A stretch of DNA of 48,298 bases from Candidatus Methanobinarius endosymbioticus (lineage in GTDB: Archaea; Methanobacteriota; Methanobacteria; Methanobacteriales; Methanobacteriaceae). A model generated the notes under the pieces. The model worked only from the letters and a program-made list of their open reading frames with translations, was not told the DNA's origin and made no database searches. The translations under genes were made by a program, and so were the position numbers. Of the stretch, positions 1 to 11,455 are shown piece after piece; the stretch's first letter is position 1; every line of letters starts with the position of its first letter. Location of the stretch: NCBI GenBank assembly GCA_003315655.1, contig NIZT01000047.1:1-48298 (forward strand). Reading direction: 5' to 3'.

Positions 1-42
1 CACCAATAAATAAAACTATTATTAATTGTGAGGGAGATTTAA

Positions 43-3000
43 ATGTCGTTAAAACAAATTTTTGTTTTAGTTTCTATATTGATCATATTGAGTATGACTT
101 TGGGAGGAATTTCAGCTTCAGATAATAAAAATTTAGAACTTTCTGATAATGAATATTCTAATTTAAATGTTCTAATATTAATAATAACTCTAATTTCAAT
201 ATTAGTAATAGTATAATTAATATTAAACTTAATGCTACAGGAATACTATAAGTAATAATAATAGTTTTAATTATAATAGTTCAAATAGTAATTATCAACA
301 TACTTGATTTCTAATTCTATAGGTTTATTAGCTGTTAATAATGTTATTTATATAGATTCTATAAATGGACTTGATATTAATAGTGAATTAACTCCTGAAT
401 TAGCTAAAAAACAATCATTGCTGGATTAATTGTAGTTAATGAAGGAGGGATTATTTATTTACTTCCAGTATTTACTCTGGATCTGAAAATGTAGATTTAA
501 ATATTAATAAGAATATTTTTATTATTGGAAATAATTCTAATGGTTTAATTTATATTAGTGGTGGGAAAACTCAATAGATTTTCACAATTACTATGCTAAA
601 TATTAATATTTATAATATAAATTTTATCAATACTAGTTCAAGTAATGGTGGAGCTATTTACACAACAACTGGCTCTAATATAACTATTTTTAGTTCAAAT
701 TTTATTTTAATTATACTATAAAATTGAATAATAGTAATGTTTTGATATAAATAGATTACCTTTATTTTATGGAGATATTAACTCAAATCCAAATATTTAT
801 AATGGTCAATTTTTAGTTAATCATGACAATAGTTTAGTTGTACCTTTAAATCAACAAAATGGTACTTTTTATTTTTTATTTCAAGTAGATAAGTGGAATA
901 AAACATTAAATATAACTTTATATTCTACAACTATTATAATTCCAAATACCACCGGGTAAAATTGGTAGTCAAGTCAATTTAACAGCTATATTAACAGATA
1001 ATAATGAAAATCCACTACCTAATCAAAGTTTAAATTTTCATGTTAATGAATTCATTGGGTCTTCATTAACAAATGACCAGAGAATAGCTACTATTGTGTA
1101 TAATATTAATACTAGTGGTATTGTAATTATTCGAACTGAATTTATAGGAAATAATTTTTATAATGGGGCTATAGGAATTGGATATGGTACTTTTAATAAA
1201 ATGAATAATAGTATTGTAATAGATCCAATTCATAATGTTAAATTTGGAGATATTATTGCTATTAATGGTAATTTATATGATCAAAATGGGAATATTATAG
1301 CTAATGCTAGTTTCAATATAACAATTGCGGGATTTACTTATACTATTTTAACAAATGGATTAGGTAAGTTCTCATATAATTATAATGTTAATACTACTGG
1401 AATTCTAGATGTTATAATAGAATTTTTTGGAAATTATAATTATATGGCTTCTAGTAATTCTACTTCATTTATGTAATAAAACGTAATACTACTATTACAA
1501 TTAATCCAATTTCTAATACAAAATATGGAAACAGTGTAATTATTCGGGTATTTTATTAGATGAACATGGAAATCCTATTTCTAATGTTACACTTAATTTG
1601 ATGATTGATGGTGTTCTTTATTCAATAACTACTAATCAAGATGGTAAAATTTAACATTAGCTATTTAGTTAATACTACAAGGTTTAGTCAATATAATAGC
1701 TCAATTTTAGGCAATGATGAATTTTTAGGATCTTCAACTAACTCTTCTTTTATAGGTTTAAATTTGAATATTTCTGTTGTTTTGGGTCCTGTTGGTGATG
1801 TTAAGTTTAATAGTAGTGTTTTTGTTAGTGGTTATTTGTTGGATGAGTTTGGTAATCCGATTGTTGGTGCTAATGTTAGGGTTGTTATTAATGGTTTTAG
1901 TTATGTTGTGGTGACTGATTCTAGTGGTAGATTTAGGTCTTCCTTATATACTTAATACTACTGGTAATATTGGTATTATAATAGATTATAATGGTAATGA
2001 AATTTATTCTCCTTCTAAAAACTTCACTTCTTTTGAAGGATTAAAATTAGTTAGTTACATTCAATTAAACTCTCTCAATAATACGAAAATTAATGAAACT
2101 GTGGTTATTAGTGGTATTTTATATGATGAAAATGGTAATCCTATAGTTAATGGAAATATTGAGGTAATAATTAATGGTAATCTCATCAATTTAACAACTA
2201 ATAGCTTAGGTCAATTTATTACTAGCCATATTACTAATATAATGGGATCATTTGATGTATTTATATCTTATTTAGGAAATAATATATTTGAACAATCTGT
2301 TAACTCTACATATTTTGAGGTGTCTAGATTTAATTCAACAATAGTTTTGGATTCAATTAATGATACTAAAATTAATAATAGTGTGATTGCCAGTGGTATA
2401 TTATTGGATGAAAATGGTAATCCTATAGTCAACAGTAGAATTAATATATTTGTTAATGGGGATTGTATTTGTTTTATTAAATGATGAAAATGGTAGATTT
2501 AATCAATCTTTCTTTGTTCCATCTTCAACAATATATGATGTCACTGTAGTTTTTCCCCGGAAATAATAATCATGCTCCTTCAATTAATGAAAGTATTTTT
2601 AATGGATTGCCTTTAAATACTCATATAATTATTGATTCTATTGGTAACATTTCAATAAATGATTCTATATTTATTAATGGTTATTTATTGGATGAAAATA
2701 ATAACCCTGTAACTAATGTCACTATTGATATCATTATAAATAGTATTGTTTTCACAGTTTCTACAAATGATAATGGTAAATTTAGTGTTTTATTCTCAGA
2801 AAAGAATACAAATGGGCTTGTTTACGTTAAAACTGAATTTAATGGTACTAAAAATTATTATGGTTCGTTTAATTCCACAATATTTAATGTAGATAAGATT
2901 ATAACTTCTATAATTATTTCCAATATTGTGGGCAAAGTTGGAGAAGAAATAACTATATCTGCACGATTAACTGACAAAAATGGAAATCCTATTGTTGATC

Positions 3001-3908
3001 GAACTGATTTGTTCTGTTTAGGGAATATTAATATTTTAATTGGATCATAAATAACTAATATCAATGGAATATCTGAAATTAGGTATCTTATTTCTAATCA
3101 AGATAATTTCACAGCTTATGCAGAATTCGGTGGAGATAATTTTTACTATGGGTCTATTAATTCAACCATAGCTAGATTTACAACTACTAATACAAATTCA
3201 ACTCTTTCAAATATTGCTGATGAAGTAGGAAATATTGTCAATTTAACAAGTAAATTGACAGCTGAAAATGGTGGTCCTTTAGTTAATAAAACAATTAATT
3301 TTCATGTTAATGGTAAATTATATTGGTTCTGATATTACAGATGAAAATATGGTATTGCTACCTTAAATTACACTGTTAAAAATTCAGGAAATTATACATT
3401 TTCAGCTGAATTTAATGGAGGTACCAATTTAAATCCATCTTTTTCATCAATTAATGTTATATTTTCTAAAACTAAAACAAATTTAACTTTAAATAAAGAA
3501 ACTATATCTAATAATACTGTTAAATTTATAGCTAGATTAACTGATAAAAATAACTATCCATTGTCGGGTAAATTAATTAAATTTTATATAAATAATCAAT
3601 ATATTGGTTCAGCTAGAACAAACAATAATGGTATTGCATTTTATAACTATGGGATTAATTCTGAAAATATTAAATTTGTAGCTATTTTCGAAGGGGATCT
3701 TAATTATTTAAATAGTAATAGTACAAAACATTATAGGTTTAATATTACTAATAATTCTACTAATCATAGTACTTGTAATGAAACTTATAATAATTCTGAT
3801 ATTGTGATAGCTAAAATGAAAAACAGAGGTAATCCAATTTCTGTTTTATTTTTAATTTCAATGATTTCTTTCATAGCTATTTTTTCAAGAAAAAGGTTAA
3901 AAATATAG
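43..3908 (+). pseudogene. adhesin-like surface protein, multiply frameshifted
   Basis: Remnant of a large secreted adhesin-like protein of the kind abundant in Methanobrevibacter. A strong ribosome binding site (GAGGGAG, 30-36) precedes the ATG at 43, which opens a typical signal peptide (MSLKQIFVLVSILIILSM). Near 645-690 there is a beta-helix-type GGAIY element. From about 960 onward there are repeated Ig-like (Big_1/invasin-type) modules, each with a core resembling LLDENGNPIVN and a turn resembling TNxxGxF. The C-terminus ends in a hydrophobic anchor plus basic tail (ISVLFLISMISFIAIF then SRKRLKI). The reading frame changes repeatedly: readable blocks lie at 43-217, 1096-1476, 1641-1955, 1924-2484, 2607-3050 and 3561-3908 in different frames, separated by single-base indels and stops. 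The module order is still recognisable, so decay looks fairly recent. The role would have been cell-surface attachment to host or partner cells; this copy cannot make the full protein. Confidence 0.85.
1755..1945 (+). other. GT-rich Ig-module patch inside the adhesin pseudogene
   Basis: One Ig-like module in the adhesin remnant is written with strikingly GT-rich codons (GGT, GTT, TTG, GAG, GTG), while the modules on both sides prefer A-ending codons (GGA, ATA, TTA, GAA). The switch begins near 1755 and ends near the frameshift around 1940. This looks like a segment copied from another adhesin paralogue or strain by recombination. The composition contrast is directly visible; the mechanism is inferred. 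Confidence 0.5.
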
Positions 3909-3970
3909 GTTAAATTAATAATTATTTAATTATTTTTGATATTAATTTATATTAAGCTTTAATATTGATG

Positions 3971-4060
3971 TAAATTCTATTAAATTCTATTAAATTTTAT
4001 TAAATTTCATTGAAGTATATTGAAATTTATTAAAGTTTATTAAAGTCTATTAAATCTATT
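3971..4060. repeat. tandem 10-bp AT repeat
   Basis: Eight to nine head-to-tail copies of a degenerate 10-base unit (consensus TAAATTYTAT) lie between the adhesin remnant and the aldo/keto reductase remnant. The period is close to one helical turn, so A/T tracts recur on one face of the helix, as expected for curved DNA. It sits between two 3' ends and codes for nothing I can recognise. Confidence 0.7.
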
Positions 4061-4133
4061 AAAATTTTGTTAATAATTAACTTTATTAAAATTATTTTAA
4101 TTGATATTAAATTTTAATAGATTATACATTATT

Positions 4134-5250
4134 TTAGAAGTTTTCATCCTCAAATACTTCAACAACATTTTTCAATTGATTGACTATATCAATATGTTGT
4201 GGGCAATGTTTTTCACATTCATTACATTCTATACAATCAGAACCTTTAGCTCTTTGTAAAGAATAAGTTCTATAATAAGTTTGTTGTACTGAAAAACCCT
4301 TTGAAGGTGATTTTTTTTCAATATTATACAGTTCAAAATATTTAGAAATGGGGATATTAGTGTTGCAAGATTCTAAACAATAGTTGCATTGTGTACAAGG
4401 GATATCAATTGATTTATTAATGATTTTAATAGCTTTTTCAATTATTTTGCATTCTTCATTGGTTTAAAATCATCCATATAACTTATATTATCTTCTAATT
4501 GTTCTAATTACTCATTCCACTTAAAAATGTTAAAACACCTTCAAAACTAGCTGCATATCTCATTGCCCATGAAGCAATAGATATTTTTGGATTGTAGCTT
4601 TTATATAATTTTTCTACTTCTTCAGGAACATTAGCTAATGTTCCACTTTTTATAGGTTCCATAGCTATAATATCTTTATTAAATTTCCTTGCAATTTCAT
4701 AACAATCTTTGCCTGGGTACTGTCATTTTTCCAATCTAAATAATTAATTTGAAGTTGAACAATTTCAATTTCAGGAAATTCTTTTAAAGTTTTTTCTAAT
4801 AGTTTACCATCATCATGAAAAAAAATTCCTATATGTTTAATTTTACCTTCTTTTTTCTTCTGTTTTATAAAATCAAATGAATTTAAATTGTAGATAGCAT
4901 TTTCAGTACATGTACTTACATTATGAAGCAAATAGTAGTCAAAATATTCAACACCACACTTCTTTATTTGTTCATTAAATATTTTTTCTAAATCTTTCTC
5001 TTTTTCTAAAGAAAATAAAGGTAATTTATTAGTTAAAATGAAACTTTCACGAGGATATCTATCAACTAATTCTGTTTTAAGTACTTTTTTCACTTTCTCC
5101 TAAATGATAGGGGTAAGCTGTATCAAAATAGTTAAATCCTTTTTTCATAAATAAATCTATCATTTTTCTAGTAGTTTTAATATCAATACTTTTTTCATCA
5201 TCTTCATTTTTTAATGGTAAACACATTGCTCCGAAACCTAATTTTTTCAT
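4134..5250 (-). pseudogene. aldo/keto reductase with C-terminal ferredoxin domain, broken
   Basis: The minus strand begins MKKLGFGAMCLPLK, followed by FDTAYPYH (aldo/keto reductase barrel start), then YFDYYLLHNVS and KIKHIGIFFHD, and ends in a ferredoxin-like tail with two cysteine clusters (CTQCNYCLESC and CIECNECEKHCPQHI). This is the layout of the COG1453 family of predicted oxidoreductases, about 370 residues in length. The frame is lost near 5095 just after the substrate-pocket start, again near 4715, and a stop plus frame change lies near 4465-4510. Each piece is well preserved, so this is a recently inactivated gene. An intact 142-codon piece (4665-5093) is only the middle of the barrel and would not fold alone. 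Confidence 0.85.
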
Positions 5251-5720
5251 TTAATCATTATTCTTTCTTTGATAATTTAAATAAATTTTAAGTATATAAT
5301 ATCATGATCTGGTATTATATGAATTTTATATGATTATAAATTAGTTATAATCATATTTATTTATAAATATGAATAAGATATTATCATATTCTTATATCTA
5401 TAAATATGAATATGTGAATATATAATCTATGTTTTTTTATATTATATCATAATATCAATTTTTCTTAAAACATTTTAAATTTGTATAGATAATATATTAA
5501 AACTAAATTATAATGAATAATATGCAAGTATTTATTATCTATAATAAAAAAATAGTACAATAATTTATAAAACGTGAAAATAATGAATTTAATTAATTAA
5601 TAAATAACAGAATAACAGGATAATAAATTAAAATAATAAGAAATAGAAAATTAAATAAATTTTTAAATATTTAGAATAAAAATAAGATAAAAATAAAATA
5701 TAGATTTTTTTATATTTTAT
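5251..5720. other. gene-free AT-rich interval
   Basis: No coding signal on either strand. Apart from the inverted repeat at 5328-5356 and short repeats of TATAAATATGAATA between about 5360 and 5415, I see only AT-rich sequence. It probably holds the promoter of the broken aldo/keto reductase. Confidence 0.5.
5328..5356. promoter_or_regulatory. perfect 12-bp inverted repeat
   Basis: Arms ATATGATTATAA (5328-5339) and TTATAATCATAT (5345-5356) are perfect complements around a 5-base loop (ATTAG). The element starts 78 bases upstream of the aldo/keto reductase start, and the region around it also holds repeated TATAAATATGAATA motifs. It could be an operator or a hairpin in the leader. No T tract follows closely enough to make it an obvious terminator. 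Confidence 0.5.
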
Positions 5721-5978
5721 TTAATCATCATCTAATTCTATTCCTAATTTTCCTAAACTTCTTTCTATGACTAATGTAACAACTACTGTTATCATGGTAA
5801 CTACAACTGCATAAATAACTAAACCAATAGTAGCAAATCCTCCTTGAAGGAATTCATTTATGAGAGCTTGAATAGATCCATTCTATGCTAAACCCGCAAC
5901 AAATGCAAATGCAGTTGTCATTAAAGTACCTATAGTTTTCTATGTTTGTATTTTTATATCGTCTACTATTTCAATCAC
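5721..5978 (-). pseudogene. DUF5654-type small membrane protein with two in-frame stops
   Basis: The minus strand from a GTG at 5978 to TAA at 5721-5723 keeps one frame for 86 codons and reads VIEIVDDIKIQT*KTIG, then TLMTTAFAFVAGLA*NGS, then a second hydrophobic stretch (GLVIYAVVVTMITVVVTLVI) and ERSLGKLG. This matches what I know of DUF5654 two-helix membrane proteins of Methanobacteriales. Two TAG codons interrupt it. The second falls where relatives have Trp (TGG to TAG), so both look like point nonsense mutations rather than indels. Family function is unknown. Confidence 0.7.
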
Positions 5979-6548
5979 CAAGTTTTATTTTAAATATGGT
6001 TTACTATATATTGAACTCATATCTAAATATAAATATGTAATTAATATATAATTATCTTTTGTTTATTATTAAATTATTAATAATTTGTTTATAATGAATA
6101 CAACTATTTTTTATTTATTATTAATTATGATAAATTTTAGATTCATGAGAAAATAAACTATTTTTTTTCAGAAATATTTCCATTTTATGGGTCTAATTGT
6201 CAGTAAAATAATGTTTTTTTTAAACAATAATTTTTTATTAAAGGGAGGTTCATTGAACAAAATCGCAAACTTTAAAAATAAAAATAATGTATATTAAATA
6301 TAGAACTATAAAATTGTGTAAATGTTTTATGTTGAGTCAAAAAATTTTACATTTTTACGATTCACTAATTTATACTTTTTTATAATTTTATTAGCTAAAT
6401 ATTGATCAAATAAAATACTATTTTAAAGCTAATTAGGGCAATTTTAAAAATATTTTATAAATTCTACTACTTGTATTGGTTTAGTTTGATGTTGATATTT
6501 AGCAATTACTGATAGTTTTAATAAGTGTTTATATTTTTATGGTACTAA
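5979..6548. other. gene-free AT-rich interval upstream of gdhA
   Basis: No convincing gene. A good ribosome-binding-like sequence (GGGAGG, about 6243-6248) precedes a 14-codon TTG-started reading frame (NKIANFKNKNNVY), which is too short to call. The rest is AT-rich leader or promoter DNA. Confidence 0.4.
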
Positions 6549-6580
6549 ATATTACTAAAAATAGATATTGCTAAAAATAG
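6549..6580 (+). repeat. tandem 16-bp repeat upstream of gdhA
   Basis: ATATTACTAAAAATAG (6549-6564) is followed immediately by ATATTGCTAAAAATAG (6565-6580), one mismatch in 16. It lies 85-117 bases upstream of the gdhA start, where an archaeal activator or repressor could bind. It does not match the GGAA/TTCC operator of NrpR. Confidence 0.45.
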
Positions 6581-6644
6581 TTTATTAATAATATGAGTAA
6601 TTGTATTTAAAGAATTTAGCTAATTTATATTAATCATAATTTAG

Positions 6645-8012
<1,368 letters not shown>

Positions 8013-8060
8013 ATTTTAATTTTATTTAGGAAATTAATTATATAATTTAATATTATCCTA

Positions 8061-8093
8061 ATTTTTTTTATATTCTATTTTTTATTCTTTTTA
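8061..8093 (+). terminator. T-tract terminator after gdhA
   Basis: Runs of T (eight T at 8062-8069, then TTTTTT and TTTTT by 8093) begin about 50 bases after the gdhA stop. Archaeal transcription commonly stops at such U-tracts without a hairpin. Confidence 0.4.
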
Positions 8094-8248
8094 ATAATTA
8101 TTTATTAATTTTTATTTTATAATGAATTTATAGTTACCTTATAGTTATATGAAGTTATCTTAACTTGTTTCATAATTATTTCATAATTATTTTATAATTA
8201 TTTTCTATATTTCATTATAAAAATTTCAGTTTAGATAATACTCTTAGT

Positions 8249-8923
8249 TTAAAGAACATCTTCTACTTCTCCAATATTATCAATAATTTTAATATCAAAG
8301 TTTTTTAAGAGCTTTTTAGATTTAGGGTCATATTCATAGTTAACTAAAATAGCTGACATTCCTGCATGTATAGCTCCCATTATATCTATTTCAACTTTAT
8401 TTCCAATCATTATACTATTTTCTGCTTTACAACCCATTCTATTAAGAGCTTCTTCAAAAATTTCTTTTTGAGGCTTTTCAAAACCTACTTCTCCTGAAGT
8501 AATGACTTCTTCAAAAAAATCGTGAATATCTAATCTTACTAATTTTTCCCACTGTTTTTTAGTTATTCCATTAGATATTACTCCTAATTTATATCCTTTA
8601 TTTTTAAGATAAATCAGTACTCGTATTGTTTTTGAAAAAGGTCTAAGGAGAGCAAATTTAACATTATGATATGTAACCATACCTAAAGCTACTAATCGAT
8701 AATCTTCTTTTCCACATATTCTTTCTGTAAGAACATTGAAATGTTTGTCATAATTAGATCCTTTTTCAGCAATAATTTCCTTTAATAAACTATATGTTTC
8801 ATCTTTTGTTGAAGGCAATCCATTTTCAATCATTATATCAATAGCTGATTTTCTAGCAACTTCTACAAAACTTGAAGTATCTAATAATGTTCCATCAATA
8901 TCAAAAAATATTGCTTTTTCCAT
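8249..8923 (-). CDS. HAD-family phosphatase
   Basis: A 224-residue hydrolase of the haloacid dehalogenase superfamily, subfamily I, expected to remove phosphate from a small metabolite or sugar phosphate in the cytoplasm. Motif I FFDIDGTLLDT carries the nucleophile Asp8 and Asp10. Motif II is in VISNGITKKQW, the motif III Lys is in FEKPQKEIFEEA, and motif IV is MIGNKVEIDIMGAIHAGM. A helical cap lies between motifs I and II (about residues 15-95). A GGTG ribosome binding site lies just upstream of the ATG. It follows polB2 on the same strand after 74 bases, so the two may be co-transcribed. Substrate is not predictable from sequence; archaeal relatives include proteins annotated as glyceraldehyde 3-phosphate phosphatase. 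Confidence 0.85.
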   Translation of the reverse strand: MEKAIFFDIDGTLLDTSSFVEVARKSAIDIMIENGLPSTKDETYSLLKEIIAEKGSNYDKHFNVLTERICGKEDYRLVALGMVTYHNVKFALLRPFSKTIRVLIYLKNKGYKLGVISNGITKKQWEKLVRLDIHDFFEEVITSGEVGFEKPQKEIFEEALNRMGCKAENSIMIGNKVEIDIMGAIHAGMSAILVNYEYDPKSKKLLKNFDIKIIDNIGEVEDVL

Positions 8924-8997
8924 ATTAACACCAAAATAAATTTAATAATATTTAAAATTTTTAGTAATAGCTTTTTATTTTATTTTTTTATTTTCTA

Positions 8998-9681
8998 TTA
9001 AAAGAACGAGTCTAGAGTTTTTTGCCTTTCTTTTTCTCCAAGTTCTTTTATTTTTTCTTGTGTATAACCAAAGGATTCCATTATTCTTGAAACTGCAGGA
9101 ATAATTTGATTATCTATATAGTAATCAGGATCATATTCATATTTTTCTGCATCTTCAAAAGGAATAGCTCTTTGACTGATAGGTCCTTTGCCTTTAACAA
9201 CTACATATTGGATTATAGTTCCTTTATCTATTTTCATTCCTTTTTTTTCTAGTCTTTGCGCAGCTACAACATGAGGTCCAATTTGTTTATAAGCATCTAA
9301 TTTTTTGGTTATCTGTGTATGAATAATCATATCTTTCATAGGTACAGTTCCAGTTTTAACCTTTTTCAGAATCTTTTTAATTATTTCAACAGCTTTATCA
9401 ACATCTCCGTCTTTTAAGATAGCCAATAAAATACCTTGTTGAGTATCTTTAGCTACAGGAGCCCAGTCTCTTCTAACAAGCTCCAAACCTTTAGCTATGA
9501 TAGCTCCATCTTCAACAACTGCATATCTTTTTTTACTAACAAAGAATCCTCTTCTATAGAATCCTTCATATTCAAGCTCCATACTTTCAGGCAAAGTTCC
9601 ATTAAAATCCACGAGAAATTTATTTGCTTGGGATTTAATTTTTTTTTCAAGAGCTAATTGTTCATTACTTTCAGTGACCAT
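8998..9681 (-). CDS. polB2: DNA polymerase B, small (C-terminal) subunit of split enzyme
   Basis: This 227-residue protein is not a full polymerase. It holds the palm end and thumb region of an archaeal family B DNA polymerase: GFYRRGFFVSKKRYAVV (the KKRY region), then IAKGLELVRRDWAPVAK, then HTQITKKLDAYKQIGPHVVAAQ and KGPISQRAIP, and a thumb ending in LDSFF. In Methanothermobacter and relatives, PolB is known to be encoded by two separate genes (a large PolB1 and a roughly 220-residue PolB2) that assemble into one enzyme; this is the small part. The large-subunit gene is not in this window. Start choice is uncertain: an ATG at 9681 or an in-frame TTG three codons earlier (9690), neither with a clear ribosome binding site. 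A stop codon sits directly upstream of the TTG. Confidence 0.88.
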   Translation of the reverse strand: MVTESNEQLALEKKIKSQANKFLVDFNGTLPESMELEYEGFYRRGFFVSKKRYAVVEDGAIIAKGLELVRRDWAPVAKDTQQGILLAILKDGDVDKAVEIIKKILKKVKTGTVPMKDMIIHTQITKKLDAYKQIGPHVVAAQRLEKKGMKIDKGTIIQYVVVKGKGPISQRAIPFEDAEKYEYDPDYYIDNQIIPAVSRIMESFGYTQEKIKELGEKERQKTLDSFF

Positions 9682-10142
9682 ATTACTCAATTAATTGATT
9701 ATATCAACAAAATATTAATTTATATTAAACATAACCTTATAGATTAAACATAAATGAATATTATGTTAATATATATTTTTTTAAATACTTAATATTATTG
9801 TATTGAGAATTCTCTTTTTACCTATTTTCATGCTTCATTCTTTTTTTAATTAAATTATTTAATAATTTAGATAATAAAAATTATAATATCTGTTAATTTA
9901 TACTATAATTTTTATAAGAATGTGAGTTTATAGTTTAAATTCATATTATAGTTTTAAAACTAATTTTAATAGTTAAAACAGATTATATAAAATATATATT
10001 GTTAGTATACAATTTTTTGTTTTAGTAAAGTATTTACATGACTTTATTTAAAATAATAAGTGTGATATACAGAGTACATATTATTCACGCTGATAATATC
10101 ATATAAAAATATAACAATTTAATAAATAATGGGTAAGTATTA
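9682..10142. other. gene-free AT-rich interval
   Basis: Divergent spacer between polB2 (minus) and a decayed secreted-protein gene (plus). I see no coding signal and no clear structured element. Confidence 0.4.
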
Positions 10143-10856
10143 ATGTTTAAAAAGAATTTTTTTATTGTTTTTTCTATTATTCATAATTCTTTTTTCATCC
10201 TTTGGTGGTTATTTTGCTGATGGTAATAATACTACTAATGAAACTTCTATAGTTGCTGAAAATAAGGATGAGAAAGTTCTTGAATCTTATTATACCTATA
10301 ATATTTTATTATAATATTTTTTATTTTGGATCAGCATGACTTGTATCTTCAGAAACATTATATTTTGTTGGCTTTGTGGGAAAATATGCATTTCGATCCA
10401 TACAAAATCCTTTATATGTTTCATTGGTTATATAATACAGCACAAATAAATAACAATATTCAATGTGCTATTTGGAAAATAATTCATAACCTTCCTGGTT
10501 ATTTAATTGGTTCAACTCAAGAAGATAGAGACTTTGTTGATATGATTATGATTGATCAAACTGGAGTTAATGGAAATAGCTATATTGATGCAGAAGGTAA
10601 TGTGTTTACATTCACATTTAAATATCTCACAACAAATGAAAGAATCATTAGTCAAAGATTGCAAGATATATTAATGTTTAAGTATGATGTTTCAAAGTTA
10701 CCTGAAGAACCTAGAAATGAAACTCGGGATAAACCTCTTGAAAATTCACCAAAAGATCTTAATCCAAATATTCCTAACATAGTTAAAGCAGGACTGAAAC
10801 CCGACTGGTTTACCATTAATAGTTGGTTTATTAGTATTTTTAAATGGTTTAGGTAA
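10143..10856 (+). pseudogene. secreted protein of unknown function, frameshifted
   Basis: An ATG at 10143 opens a signal-peptide-like start (MFKKNFFIVFSII). One frame further on it continues as LFIILFSSFGGYFADGNNTTN, an apparent cleavage region followed by an Asn/Thr-rich linker, to a stop near 10313. The remaining 176 codons (10326-10856) are in a third frame and end in WFISIFKWFR. So at least two indels, both at or near T-rich runs, split the gene. The segment NNNIQCAIWKI followed by FKYLTTNERIISQRLQ resembles helical parts of thioester-forming surface domains (TQXA/TED type), but I cannot identify the required Cys and Gln with confidence. Possibly an extracellular adhesion or binding protein; family not securely recognised. 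Confidence 0.6.
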
Positions 10857-11455
10857 TAATTTTAAGGAAAAAATAATTTTTAATAAATTTATAGGGTAAT
10901 ATAGGAGAATACTGATATAATATAATTATATTTTTTTATTCTATTTTTATCTTATTTATTTGTTTTAATAAAATTATTTTATTATATTAATTCAATATCT
11001 TATTTATCTTCATATTTTACATTATTTTAATGTTTTACATATTTTATTTTAATCATTGTTATAAAAACAATATTATTTCTAGATTTTTATTATTATTCTT
11101 AAAATTTTATTATAATTATATAAAAATTTATATTTATGAAAAATAACATATTATCGAGAGACTTAATTTATAAAAATATCTTTTAAGTTAATATTAAAGT
11201 TTATATATGAAGAAAACTAATATTTTGTTATCATATCTAAAAGACTATTTTTTCTTTTAAATTAAATCAAATATAAGAAAAATAACATTATTATCTTAGT
11301 TGTAATTTTATTATATTACTATTTATGGTTATATTAAGTCTATAAGATGATCTTATTAAGCTAAATATAGTCTTTTATATTGAAGATTACTAATTTACGA
11401 AATTAGATGAAATTAAATCAAAAATTTAAAAAATTAATATTAATTAGGTGAAATA
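10857..11455. other. gene-free AT-rich interval upstream of rps8e
   Basis: No gene found. A TATA-like TTTATATA occurs at 11200-11207, which would give a leader over 200 bases long, and a perfect 7-bp dyad ATAAGAT-G-ATCTTAT lies at 11342-11356, about 100 bases before the rps8e start. Either may take part in control of the ribosomal gene. Confidence 0.35.

Noticed and set aside
43-3908. Sequencing error as the sole cause of the adhesin frameshifts
   Set aside because: Some breaks sit at A or T runs, but long housekeeping genes nearby, equally rich in homopolymers, are intact, and other dead genes show point nonsense mutations.
5721-5978. TAG recoding (pyrrolysine) explaining the in-frame stops
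   Set aside because: TAG ends normal genes here (gdhA, hemB), decayed genes also contain TAA stops, and one TAG replaces a Trp.
6165-6185. NrpR-type operator near GGAAATATTTCT
   Set aside because: Spacing and half-sites do not match the known GGAA/TTCC arrangement.
6240-6290. Small gene after a GGGAGG site upstream of gdhA
   Set aside because: Only 14 codons from TTG, Asn/Lys-rich, no similarity; kept only as a remark.
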